This document shows positions 1-6,624 of a stretch of 64,000 nt of DNA, one piece after another; the stretch's first letter is position 1; the number at the start of each line of letters is the position of its first letter. The DNA lies in the NCBI GenBank assembly GCA_900317975.1, contig ONIZ01000003.1, forward strand, positions 1 to 64,000, read 5' to 3'. The position numbers and the translations under genes were made by a program. The stretch comes from an uncultured Bacillota bacterium. GTDB lineage: Bacteria > Bacillota_I > Bacilli_A > RF39 > UBA660. The notes under the pieces were generated by a model. It ran no database searches and was not told where the DNA came from. It saw only the letters and a list, made by a program, of their open reading frames with translations.

Positions 1-167
1 GTAGAAGATAGATTAATATTATTACCAGCAAAAAATGATGTAGAATTAACCTCCTCTTCTGAGTTAATAGTATCTCCTGCTTTAAATGCATTCTTATCAG
101 TAGCAAACACAGGAATTGTAGCAATTACCAATAAAAAAATTGTTATTATTACTAATTTTTTCTTCAT
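1..167 (-). CDS. Secreted protein, N-terminal part only (runs off left edge)
   Basis: The first 55 codons of a gene continuing beyond base 1. It begins with a clear signal peptide: MKKK, a hydrophobic stretch of about 17 residues and a PVFA cleavage-like site. The mature start reads FKAGDTINSEEEV then FFAGNNINLSS. The AGDTIN/AGNNIN rhythm resembles exported bactofilin-like (polymer-forming cytoskeletal) proteins of Firmicutes; that assignment is inference from a short stretch. An AGGAGA-like ribosome site sits just upstream of the ATG at 167, and a TATAAT box is at 190-195. It is too short to say more. Confidence 0.7.
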   Translation of the reverse strand, partial: MKKKLVIITIFLLVIATIPVFATDKNAFKAGDTINSEEEVNSTSFFAGNNINLSS

Positions 168-189
168 ATTCCGTCTCCTTCCTGACTAA

Positions 190-195
190 ATTATA
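190..195 (-). promoter_or_regulatory. -10 box (TATAAT) for the secreted protein at 1-167
   Basis: A perfect TATAAT on the minus strand, 23 bases upstream of the start codon. No convincing -35 at 17 bases; TTGCTA lies further upstream. It gives the left-edge gene its own transcript after scpB. Confidence 0.5.
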
Positions 196-243
196 ATATA
201 TATTTTTTCAATAAAATAGCAATTTTATTTAATTTTGATTTTT

Positions 244-813
244 TTATTCACTTTCAACATATTTTGAAGTATATAAATCACTGTTTTCATCAACTTCTTC
301 AGTATTTTGTTCAATAAACTTGGAAACATCAGGCAACTCTTCAATAGAAGATAATCCAAAATAATCTAAAAATTCATTAGTAGTTTCGTACAAAATAGGT
401 CTTCCAGGTAAATTACTTCTACCACTCTCTTTAATAAAGCCTTTCGCAACTAACTTTCTAATTATTTGTACAGAACTAACTCCTCTAAGATTATCTATTT
501 TCATTCTAGTTATAGGTTCATTATATGCAATAATTGCTAAAGTCTCTAATGCTGCTTGACTAAGTTTGTTAGACATAGGATTTTCAATTAATCTTTGATA
601 ATAGTCTTTATGTTCTTCTTTAGTAGTTAATTTAAATCTATTGCCTAAAAAATCTATTCTTAAACCACGAGATTCATCTTCATAATCAGATTTTAAATCT
701 TTAATTAACTCTTTAGAAGCATTTTCATCTATATTTAATATATCCATTATTTGATCAATAGTTAATCCATCCTCACCAACTACAAATAATAGTCCTTCTA
801 ATACTGCTTTCAT
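244..813 (-). CDS. scpB: Segregation and condensation protein ScpB
   Basis: The 189-aa winged-helix kleisin partner ScpB, which binds ScpA and SMC to organise and segregate the chromosome. Two winged-helix lobes are visible, with the typical segment SQAALETLAIIAYNEPIT (about residues 85-102) and the glycine-rich turn GRPILYETTNEFLDYFGL. Length is normal for the family. The ATG at 813 directly abuts the scpA stop at 814-816, with GGAGAG inside the end of scpA, so the two are translationally coupled. No smc is in the window. Confidence 0.96.
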   Translation of the reverse strand: MKAVLEGLLFVVGEDGLTIDQIMDILNIDENASKELIKDLKSDYEDESRGLRIDFLGNRFKLTTKEEHKDYYQRLIENPMSNKLSQAALETLAIIAYNEPITRMKIDNLRGVSSVQIIRKLVAKGFIKESGRSNLPGRPILYETTNEFLDYFGLSSIEELPDVSKFIEQNTEEVDENSDLYTSKYVESE

Positions 814-1527
814 TTACACACTCTCCACAACTATGTCTCCAAAAGTATCATCTTGACTAATAGTTAACTCTTTATTTTTACACATCTCAAGAATTGCTAA
901 AAAAGTCACAACAATATAATCTTTACTATTATATTCAAACAATTTAAAGAAAGATACTTTTTTATTACTTTTTAATACATTCCTAATATCATCACACCTT
1001 TTTGTAATACTAATTTCATTAACTGTTACTTTTGTTTTTAAAGGTTTATTCTTTTTATTTCTTTCAAGAAACAATTTAAATGCATTAACCAAATCATCTA
1101 TTTCACCATTTTGTTCAATAGGTTTATCATCAATATAATTATTAATATTTTCAGGTAACTTAGTATAAATTAAACTCCTATTTTCATTTTTTTCTTCTAA
1201 TATATTACTAATTTTTTTATAAGCATCATATTCAAGTAATCTATTTATTAATTCTTCTTTAGAATTAATCTCTTCTTCATCTTCTGATTCAATAGTCTCA
1301 TTAGGAAGCAATAATTTACTCTTAATATGTATTAATTCACTAGCCATAACTAAATATTCAGAAGCCACTTCTATATTCATCTTCTCTAAAGAATTAATAT
1401 AATTGACATATTGATCAGTTATCTTCTCTATTTGAATATTCATAATATCCATCTCATTAATTTTAATAAGATGAAGTAATAAATCTAATGGACCTTCAAA
1501 GTCATTTATTTTAAAGTCATAATTCAT
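814..1527 (-). CDS. scpA: Segregation and condensation protein ScpA (kleisin)
   Basis: The kleisin that bridges SMC heads together with ScpB. The start DFEGPLDLLLHLIKINEMDI is the family hallmark, and a C-terminal winged helix contains VVTFLAILEMCK. An upstream in-frame GTG at 1536 would add MKS. The ATG at 1527 is preferred because AGGTGA then lies five bases ahead, the spacing used throughout this window; this gives 237 aa. Promoter TGTTATAAT at 1541-1552 is immediately upstream. It forms a two-gene operon with scpB. Confidence 0.95.
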   Translation of the reverse strand: MNYDFKINDFEGPLDLLLHLIKINEMDIMNIQIEKITDQYVNYINSLEKMNIEVASEYLVMASELIHIKSKLLLPNETIESEDEEEINSKEELINRLLEYDAYKKISNILEEKNENRSLIYTKLPENINNYIDDKPIEQNGEIDDLVNAFKLFLERNKKNKPLKTKVTVNEISITKRCDDIRNVLKSNKKVSFFKLFEYNSKDYIVVTFLAILEMCKNKELTISQDDTFGDIVVESV

Positions 1528-1543
1528 ACTTTTCACCTAAATC

Positions 1544-1552
1544 ATTATAACA
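1544..1552 (-). promoter_or_regulatory. Extended -10 promoter for scpA-scpB
   Basis: TGTTATAAT on the minus strand (TATAAT at 1544-1549), directly downstream of the terminator at 1554-1586. The leader would be only about ten bases. Confidence 0.5.
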
Positions 1553-1553
1553 T

Positions 1554-1586
1554 AAAAAAGTAAGACTAGTCTATTTAGACTAGTCT
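1554..1586 (-). terminator. Rho-independent terminator
   Basis: A 10-bp palindromic stem AGACTAGTCT repeated around a 4-base loop, followed on the minus strand by TACTTTTTT. It ends either the candidate small RNA or the patatin transcript. Confidence 0.75.
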
Positions 1587-1627
1587 ATGAGAGAATATGA
1601 AAAATTCATAGTAAGCTCATCACTTAC
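1554..1627 (-). ncRNA. Candidate small RNA of about 75 nt with own promoter and terminator
   Basis: On the minus strand, TTGAAA (1656-1661), a 16-base spacer and TATGAT (1634-1639) would start a transcript near 1627. It opens with a hairpin (GTAAG/CTTAC, 1611-1627), continues with ATGAA-TTT-TTCAT (about 1598-1610), and ends in a perfect 10-bp stem (AGACTAGTCT at 1563-1572 and 1577-1586) followed by T6 (1554-1559). No open reading frame fits. It matches no RNA family that I recognise. The alternative is a long 3' trailer of the patatin gene. Confidence 0.4.
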
Positions 1628-1633
1628 AAATTA

Positions 1634-1661
1634 ATCATATCATATTTTTTCTACATTTCAA
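1634..1661 (-). promoter_or_regulatory. Sigma-A promoter inside patatin-scpA gap
   Basis: TTGAAA (1656-1661), 16-base spacer, TATGAT (1634-1639). It points at the candidate small RNA rather than directly at scpA, because a terminator intervenes. Confidence 0.5.
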
Positions 1662-1688
1662 GAGAGATGTTGCTTTTTTTATTAAATT

Positions 1689-2849
1689 TTACAAATAAAA
1701 CAATTTATCTTTCCTTTGATTGATTACTTCCTCTATAGCATTATTAGCCATAAAATAATTAGAAAACACCCCATTATACTTACTAAGTAATGCCGGATAA
1801 TTATTAGTAATCTCTCTACAAATAGATATTCCATATCCCTCTTTAATATAATTACTAATATTTGTAACATTAATATCCTTAATACTAGGAAACTCACTTA
1901 TTTCTTTATTGTAAGCACTAATTATAGCATTAATAAACTCTTTTGCTTTCCATCTCTTATATCTATTTAATTTATATATTAAACCTGCTTCTTCCAAACC
2001 TAAAATATCATCAATACTATATCTAGTTAATAATTTAAAATATTCAATTTTTTCAAAGTAAAAATGTTTACCCATTAAAACCCTAAAGGCTTTTAAGGTA
2101 TCAAGATAACCCAAATTAATATTATGATCAATCTTCTCTTTATTAAATTCAAAAGTACCACCTAAATCTTCAGTAGGCTTAATTACTTTGAAATAAACGT
2201 CATCACCCATAGTTCTTCTAATCATACCTATTCCATTAATATCAATTAATATAATATTTTTATATCCTTTATTAATTAACATATTAATAGGCATATTATC
2301 ATATAAACCACCATCTAAATATACGTTACCCCCTATTTTCTGAGGTTTAAAAATAGGAAAACATGATGAAGCAAGTATATAATCTATCATCTTATCTTTA
2401 GGTATATCTTTTTTAAACAATTCAATACCTTCTTCATTTTTAACATCATATGTCATGATACCAAAATCTATTTTAGATTTATATATTTTATCCAAATTGA
2501 TATATTTATTCAATAATTTTCTAAGAGGCTCATTAGATATACCTTTATTACGAATATATTCATTTGCTATTTTTAATATATTATCAGGACTTAACAGATT
2601 CTTAGAAACATTTAACTTATTTTTTTCACTAATTTCCATAATATCTTTCATTTCTATATTATGATATAAATCTTCTAATAATTTTAAATCACCTTGTACA
2701 AATAAAGCACCATTAATAGAACCAATAGAAGCGCCTGAAACAGCCCCTATTTTTATATGCATTTCTTTTAATGCTTTTAATGCTCCTACTTGATAAGCAC
2801 CTTTAGTTCCACCACCAGCAAATACCAATCCATATTTAGTATTATTCAT
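1689..2849 (-). CDS. Patatin-like phospholipase
   Basis: A 386-aa cytoplasmic patatin-family lipid acyl hydrolase. The oxyanion-hole loop FAGGGTKGAYQ (residues 10-20), the nucleophile elbow GASIG (Ser41) and the catalytic-dyad segment YLDGGLYDNMPI are all present, so it should be active on phospholipid or acyl substrates that cannot be named from sequence. About 170 C-terminal residues lie beyond the patatin core, as in other bacterial members of this size. GGTGAT precedes the ATG. It is divergent from the RNHCP gene across a 63-base gap with promoters on both strands. Confidence 0.9.
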   Translation of the reverse strand: MNNTKYGLVFAGGGTKGAYQVGALKALKEMHIKIGAVSGASIGSINGALFVQGDLKLLEDLYHNIEMKDIMEISEKNKLNVSKNLLSPDNILKIANEYIRNKGISNEPLRKLLNKYINLDKIYKSKIDFGIMTYDVKNEEGIELFKKDIPKDKMIDYILASSCFPIFKPQKIGGNVYLDGGLYDNMPINMLINKGYKNIILIDINGIGMIRRTMGDDVYFKVIKPTEDLGGTFEFNKEKIDHNINLGYLDTLKAFRVLMGKHFYFEKIEYFKLLTRYSIDDILGLEEAGLIYKLNRYKRWKAKEFINAIISAYNKEISEFPSIKDINVTNISNYIKEGYGISICREITNNYPALLSKYNGVFSNYFMANNAIEEVINQRKDKLFYL

Positions 2850-2864
2850 ATTATCACCAATTTA

Positions 2865-2873
2865 ATATTATCA
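2865..2873 (-). promoter_or_regulatory. Extended -10 for patatin gene
   Basis: TGATAATAT on the minus strand, 16 bases upstream of the start codon. Confidence 0.4.
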
Positions 2874-2888
2874 TAATAATAGAATTAA

Positions 2889-2897
2889 TGATATAAT
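2889..2897 (+). promoter_or_regulatory. Extended -10 for RNHCP gene
   Basis: TGATATAAT on the plus strand, 15 bases ahead of the ATG, with GGTGAA between. Confidence 0.5.
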
Positions 2898-2912
2898 TTA
2901 GTTGGTGAAACT

Positions 2913-3215
2913 ATGAAAAGATTTAATGAATTAGATGAAGAATTTATTTGTCTAAATTGTGGAAAAAAAGTAAATAAATTAGAATACTCATCTAGAGACC
3001 ATTGTCCATATTGTCTATATTCACTACATGTTGATATAAATCCAGGTGATAGACAAAATAATTGTAAAGGTCTACTAAAACCAATAGATCTAGAAAAATT
3101 TAAAGATACATATAAAATTATATATAAATGTGAAAAGTGTAATCAATTACATAAAAATATCATGGCAAAAGATGATAATTATGAAGAAATAATAAAATTA
3201 ACAAACAATAAATAA
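2913..3215 (+). CDS. RNHCP domain protein (small zinc-ribbon type)
   Basis: A 100-aa protein of the RNHCP family, named for the conserved motif seen here as SRDHCPYCLYSLHVDINPGDR. Four CxxC-type pairs (CLNC, CPYC, C at CKGL, CEKC) suggest zinc binding. The family function is unknown; a nucleic-acid or regulatory role is often assumed. It is a single-gene plus-strand transcript with its own extended -10 promoter and a strong terminator overlapping the end of dut, in a region otherwise coded on the minus strand. Confidence 0.88.
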   Translation: MKRFNELDEEFICLNCGKKVNKLEYSSRDHCPYCLYSLHVDINPGDRQNNCKGLLKPIDLEKFKDTYKIIYKCEKCNQLHKNIMAKDDNYEEIIKLTNNK

Positions 3216-3240
3216 AACCTACTTAGTAGGTTTATTTTTT
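3215..3240 (+). terminator. Bidirectional terminator between RNHCP gene and dut
   Basis: Stem AAACCTAC/GTAGGTTT (3215-3222, 3226-3233), followed by TATTTTTT on the plus strand. It overlaps the dut stop codon (3232-3234) and has a weaker T tract on the minus strand. Confidence 0.8.
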
Positions 3241-3690
3241 ATCTGTTGAACCAAATCCTCCAGCTCTTTCTCCACTAGCATTATCTCCATCACATATTAA
3301 AAACTTTGTAAACATAACTTGAGCTATTGCATCCCCTTTTTTAATATGTATAACTTTATCACTACAATTAAAAACCTGAACCATAAAATGCCCATCATTA
3401 TCTGGATTTTCATAATAATCTGCATCTATTAATCCCAAACCATGTGGAGTCAAAAGACCCTTCTTTGGTCCTCCAGATCTATTCATCAAAAAATAACATT
3501 CATCGTCTTGACAATATGCTTTTAATCCAGTTGGAATAAGAGTTGGTTTAATCCCAGGTTTAAAAACAGGAATATCTATATCTTCAGCAGCTTCTATATC
3601 ATAAGCAGCAGATCTTGCTGTTTTTCTAACAGGTATATTAATATTTTTATCTTCCCATCCTTTAGCTATTTCAAATCCTCTAGTCTTCAT
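3232..3690 (-). CDS. dut: dUTP diphosphatase
   Basis: A trimeric dUTPase that hydrolyses dUTP to dUMP and pyrophosphate, keeping uracil out of DNA and feeding thymidylate synthesis. The five motifs are in order: ARSAAYDIEAAEDI (I), RSGGPKKGL (II), GLIDADYYENPDNDGHF (III), GDAIAQVMF (IV) and the C-terminal lid RAGGFGSTDKK (V). Motif II has RSGGPKKG instead of the common RSSxxxKG. The ATG at 3690 follows GGAGGT; a non-ATG extension to 3705 is less likely. 152 aa. Nothing phage-like surrounds it. Confidence 0.94.
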   Translation of the reverse strand: MKTRGFEIAKGWEDKNINIPVRKTARSAAYDIEAAEDIDIPVFKPGIKPTLIPTGLKAYCQDDECYFLMNRSGGPKKGLLTPHGLGLIDADYYENPDNDGHFMVQVFNCSDKVIHIKKGDAIAQVMFTKFLICDGDNASGERAGGFGSTDKK

Positions 3691-3709
3691 AATAATTACC
3701 TCCATCTTT

Positions 3710-3718
3710 ATAATAACA
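3710..3718 (-). promoter_or_regulatory. Extended -10 for dut
   Basis: TGTTATTAT on the minus strand (TATTAT 3710-3715), 20 bases upstream of the start. Confidence 0.4.
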
Positions 3719-3733
3719 TATTTTATAAATAAT

Positions 3734-3760
3734 AAAAAAAGATAAAAGAATACTCTTTTA
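3734..3760 (-). terminator. Terminator of tex
   Basis: Stem TAAAAGA/TCTTTTA (3743-3749, 3754-3760) followed by T7 on the minus strand. The tex stop codon lies in the stem. Confidence 0.7.
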
Positions 3761-5911
3761 CCTAGGAAGTAAACTTAAGTTTACTTTTTCTTTTTCTAAA
3801 TTAATATCATCAACATAACAATCAACTATATCTCCTACACTAAATAAATCACTTGGATGCTTAATATATTGATTAGATAATTTACTAATATGAGCTAATC
3901 CATCATTGTGTAATCCAATATCTATAAATAAACCAAAATCTACTACATTTCTAACAGTACCTTGTAATTTATCACCTATTTTTAAATCTTTAATATCTAG
4001 AACATCACTTTTTAATATTGGTTGAGGCATTTCATCTCTAGGATCTAAATTAGGCTTCTTTAAACTAATTATTACATCTTCTAATGTATAAGTATCTGTT
4101 CCTAATTCTTGAGCCATACTATTTACATCAACTTTACCTAATTTTTCTTTAATACCATCAGTACCAATATCATTCAAAGTACATCCTATTTTATCAAGTA
4201 ATTTTAAAGCAACATCATAACTTTCTGGATGTATTGCGGTAGAATCAAGTATATTATCACCATCAGCAATTCGTAAAAATCCAATAGCTTGTTCATAAGT
4301 TTTATCTGTTAATATTTTTTTCTTTTTTAATTCTTCTCTAGAATTAATTCTACCCATTTTTTCTCTATATTCAATAATCTTATCAATTGTTTTCTTAGTA
4401 ATACCAGAAACATATTTTAATAATGATTTAGAAGCAGTATTAATATTTACTCCTACACTATTAACGCATTTTTCTACTACAAAATCTAAAGAAGTTGATA
4501 ACTTTGATTTTTGAACATCATGTTGATATAAACCTACCCCTATTCCTTCAGGCGGTATCTTAACAAGCTCTGCAAGTGGATCTTGACACCTTCTACCAAT
4601 ACTAACAGCACTTCTTTTTTCAACAGCTAAATCAGGAAATTCTTCAATTGCTACATCACTGGCTGAGTAAATTGATGCTCCTGCTTCACTAACAATAATA
4701 TATTTACATTTCAAATTATTTTGTTTAATCATTTCAGCACAAAACTTTTCACTCTCACGAGAAGCAGTACCATTACCTATCGCAATAATATCAACATTAT
4801 ATTTATTTACTAAATCTACTACTACTTTCATAGAAGATTCTTTTAATTCTTCTTCTTTTCCTTTTAAGAAAGGTTTTATAACAGTAGAATCTAAATATTT
4901 ACCTGTCTTATCAATAACAGCTAATTTACAACCATTAACAAAGCCAGGATCAAACGCTAAAATTATTTTCTCTTTCATAGGAGGAGTTAATAATAAAGCT
5001 TCTAAATTCTTACCAAAATTATCTATAGCAGCAATCTCACCTTTTTCAGTTAAATCACTTCTAACTTCTCTTTCTACACTAGGTTCTATTAATCTCTTAT
5101 AAGAATCTTCAATAGCCTCTTTAACATAGCTAGCTACAAAACTATCTTTATTCTTAATAATCTTACTTTCTAAATAACTAATTATGTCTCCTTTTTCTAC
5201 ATCAATACTAACATTAAGTACCTTTTCATTTTCTCCTCTGTTCATTGCTAAAATTCTATGAGGCTTAACAGATTTAACAGCCTCACTATAGTCATAGTAC
5301 ATTTCATAGACTTTACTTTCATCTGAAGCACCTTTTTTTATTTTAGATACAATAACTCCATTTTTATAAAAATATCCTCTAATCCACTTTCTATAATAAG
5401 CATTATCACTAATCCATTCAGCAATAATATATTTAGCACCTTCTATACATTTTTCTTCATCCAAATCTTCTTTTATAAATTTAGAACAAATACTTTTAAT
5501 ATCTCCACTTGTTGGAAAAGACATTATGATTTTTGCCAAAGGTTCTAATCCCATCTTAATAGCTTCAGTTGCCTTAGTCTTTTTCTTTTCTTTATAAGGT
5601 CTATATAAATCTTCTACTTCAACCAACTTAGTACAATTAATTATTGAATTCTTTAATTCATCAGTAAGTAGTCCTTTTTCATCAATTAATCTAATAACAT
5701 CTTCTTTTCTCTTTAATAAATTAACTTGATAGTCATATACTTCCCCAATTGCTTTTATTTTTTCTTCATCTAATCCACCAGTAGCTTCTTTTCTATATCT
5801 AGCAATAAAAGGAATAGTATTTCCTTCACTTAATAAATTTAATACTGTAGTAGCTTGTTTATCACTAATATCTAAATCTTTACTAATATTTTTAATTATG
5901 TCTTCATTCAT
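3758..5911 (-). CDS. tex: Tex family S1-domain RNA-binding protein
   Basis: A 717-aa cytoplasmic Tex (YdcI-type) protein implicated in transcription and RNA metabolism. In order: N-terminal Tex helices with the FIARYRKEATGGLDEE signature, a YqgF-like RNase H fold (FDPGFVNGCKLAVID), the helix-hairpin-helix segment VGVNINTASKSLLKYVSGI and a C-terminal S1 domain (LQGTVRNVVDFGLFIDIG). Full family length. The ATG at 5911 has GGTGAT upstream; the in-frame extension to 5923 is unlikely. It has its own extended -10 at 5929 and a terminator, so it is monocistronic. Confidence 0.95.
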   Translation of the reverse strand: MNEDIIKNISKDLDISDKQATTVLNLLSEGNTIPFIARYRKEATGGLDEEKIKAIGEVYDYQVNLLKRKEDVIRLIDEKGLLTDELKNSIINCTKLVEVEDLYRPYKEKKKTKATEAIKMGLEPLAKIIMSFPTSGDIKSICSKFIKEDLDEEKCIEGAKYIIAEWISDNAYYRKWIRGYFYKNGVIVSKIKKGASDESKVYEMYYDYSEAVKSVKPHRILAMNRGENEKVLNVSIDVEKGDIISYLESKIIKNKDSFVASYVKEAIEDSYKRLIEPSVEREVRSDLTEKGEIAAIDNFGKNLEALLLTPPMKEKIILAFDPGFVNGCKLAVIDKTGKYLDSTVIKPFLKGKEEELKESSMKVVVDLVNKYNVDIIAIGNGTASRESEKFCAEMIKQNNLKCKYIIVSEAGASIYSASDVAIEEFPDLAVEKRSAVSIGRRCQDPLAELVKIPPEGIGVGLYQHDVQKSKLSTSLDFVVEKCVNSVGVNINTASKSLLKYVSGITKKTIDKIIEYREKMGRINSREELKKKKILTDKTYEQAIGFLRIADGDNILDSTAIHPESYDVALKLLDKIGCTLNDIGTDGIKEKLGKVDVNSMAQELGTDTYTLEDVIISLKKPNLDPRDEMPQPILKSDVLDIKDLKIGDKLQGTVRNVVDFGLFIDIGLHNDGLAHISKLSNQYIKHPSDLFSVGDIVDCYVDDINLEKEKVNLSLLPR

Positions 5912-5928
5912 CTTAATCACCAATTTCT

Positions 5929-5937
5929 ATTATATCA
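5929..5937 (-). promoter_or_regulatory. Extended -10 for tex
   Basis: TGATATAAT on the minus strand (TATAAT 5929-5934), squeezed between the preceding terminator and the tex ribosome site. Confidence 0.5.
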
Positions 5938-5939
5938 TT

Positions 5940-5966
5940 AAAAAAGTTTTGATTAAATCAAAACTT
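5940..5966 (-). terminator. Terminator of 3D-domain gene
   Basis: 10-bp stem AAGTTTTGAT/ATCAAAACTT (5944-5953, 5957-5966) with a T run on the minus strand. It overlaps the stop codon of the gene it ends. Confidence 0.8.
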
Positions 5967-6567
5967 AATATCCATTTCTAATTACATTATAATTAACATT
6001 ACTTATTCCATATTGATAAGCTTCTTCATTACTATTAACTAATATATCAAATACTCTTTTCTTATCAGTTCCTATCATGCCACCTCTATCAAGACATATT
6101 CCATTAAAATCACCCAAAGGAGTCCCACTAATAGTAATAACTGTTCCATATGAATATTCCCTTCCACAGGCCATTGCTCTAACATAACCATATGTAGGAT
6201 CATTATAAAACACCCCATCTAATGCAGCTCCACTTCCAAGATTACCACTACAACCAGAACATTGTAATGAATAATAACTTACTTTACCTGATGCTACACC
6301 ATCACTAGAAATATTAAATTCAACAGGAGCACTACTATTTATAGAAACATTTCTAACTTTTTCTTGTTCTTTTTCTTTCTCTTTTTCTTCTTCCTCTTTT
6401 CTAAGTTGAACATCATCAATTTGATTAATAAGATTAGTATTTAAAAATTTATCAATTCGATTATTACCTAAATTAATATACGAATATTTAATAGGTTTTA
6501 ATAAAAACAAACCACTAAATACAAGAAATAAAGATAAATAGATAAGTACATAGCCCATCTTTTTCAT
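5965..6567 (-). CDS. Exported 3D-domain protein (cell-wall active)
   Basis: 200 aa. One N-terminal membrane anchor (KMGYVLIYLSLFLVFSGLFL), a highly charged EEEEKEKEKEQEK linker, then a 3D (three-Asp, double-psi beta-barrel) domain with YYSLQCSGCSG, VRAMACGREYSYGT and CLDRGGMIGTDKKRVFDI. 3D domains occur in wall-remodelling lytic transglycosylase-like proteins (YocH and YabE types). No LysM or G5 domain is present, so it is a minimal form. The four cysteines in the domain suggest disulfides or metal binding. The ATG at 6567 follows GAGGTAA; an upstream 16-codon extension has no ribosome site. Confidence 0.85.
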   Translation of the reverse strand: MKKMGYVLIYLSLFLVFSGLFLLKPIKYSYINLGNNRIDKFLNTNLINQIDDVQLRKEEEEKEKEKEQEKVRNVSINSSAPVEFNISSDGVASGKVSYYSLQCSGCSGNLGSGAALDGVFYNDPTYGYVRAMACGREYSYGTVITISGTPLGDFNGICLDRGGMIGTDKKRVFDILVNSNEEAYQYGISNVNYNVIRNGY

Positions 6568-6586
6568 AATAATTACCTCTATAAAG

Positions 6587-6595
6587 ATAATACCA
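6587..6595 (-). promoter_or_regulatory. Extended -10 for 3D-domain gene
   Basis: TGGTATTAT on the minus strand (TATTAT 6587-6592), 19 bases upstream of the start. Confidence 0.4.
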
Positions 6596-6599
6596 TAAT

Positions 6600-6624
6600 T
6601 AAAAAGGATTAACAATGTTAATCC
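6600..6624 (-). terminator. Terminator of P-type ATPase
   Basis: Stem GGATTAAC/GTTAATCC (6606-6613, 6617-6624) with T5 on the minus strand. The ATPase stop codon is inside the hairpin. Confidence 0.8.

Noticed and set aside
205-226. AATAAAAT/ATTTTATT hairpin as scpB terminator
   Set aside because: No T tract follows on the minus strand and the stem is pure A-T.
1611-1627. GATGAG segment as part of a hammerhead ribozyme
   Set aside because: No matching GAAA core or closing stems around it.
3232-3690. Prophage remnant because of the phage-like dUTPase
   Set aside because: All neighbours are chromosomal housekeeping genes; no integrase, capsid, lysis or attachment repeats.
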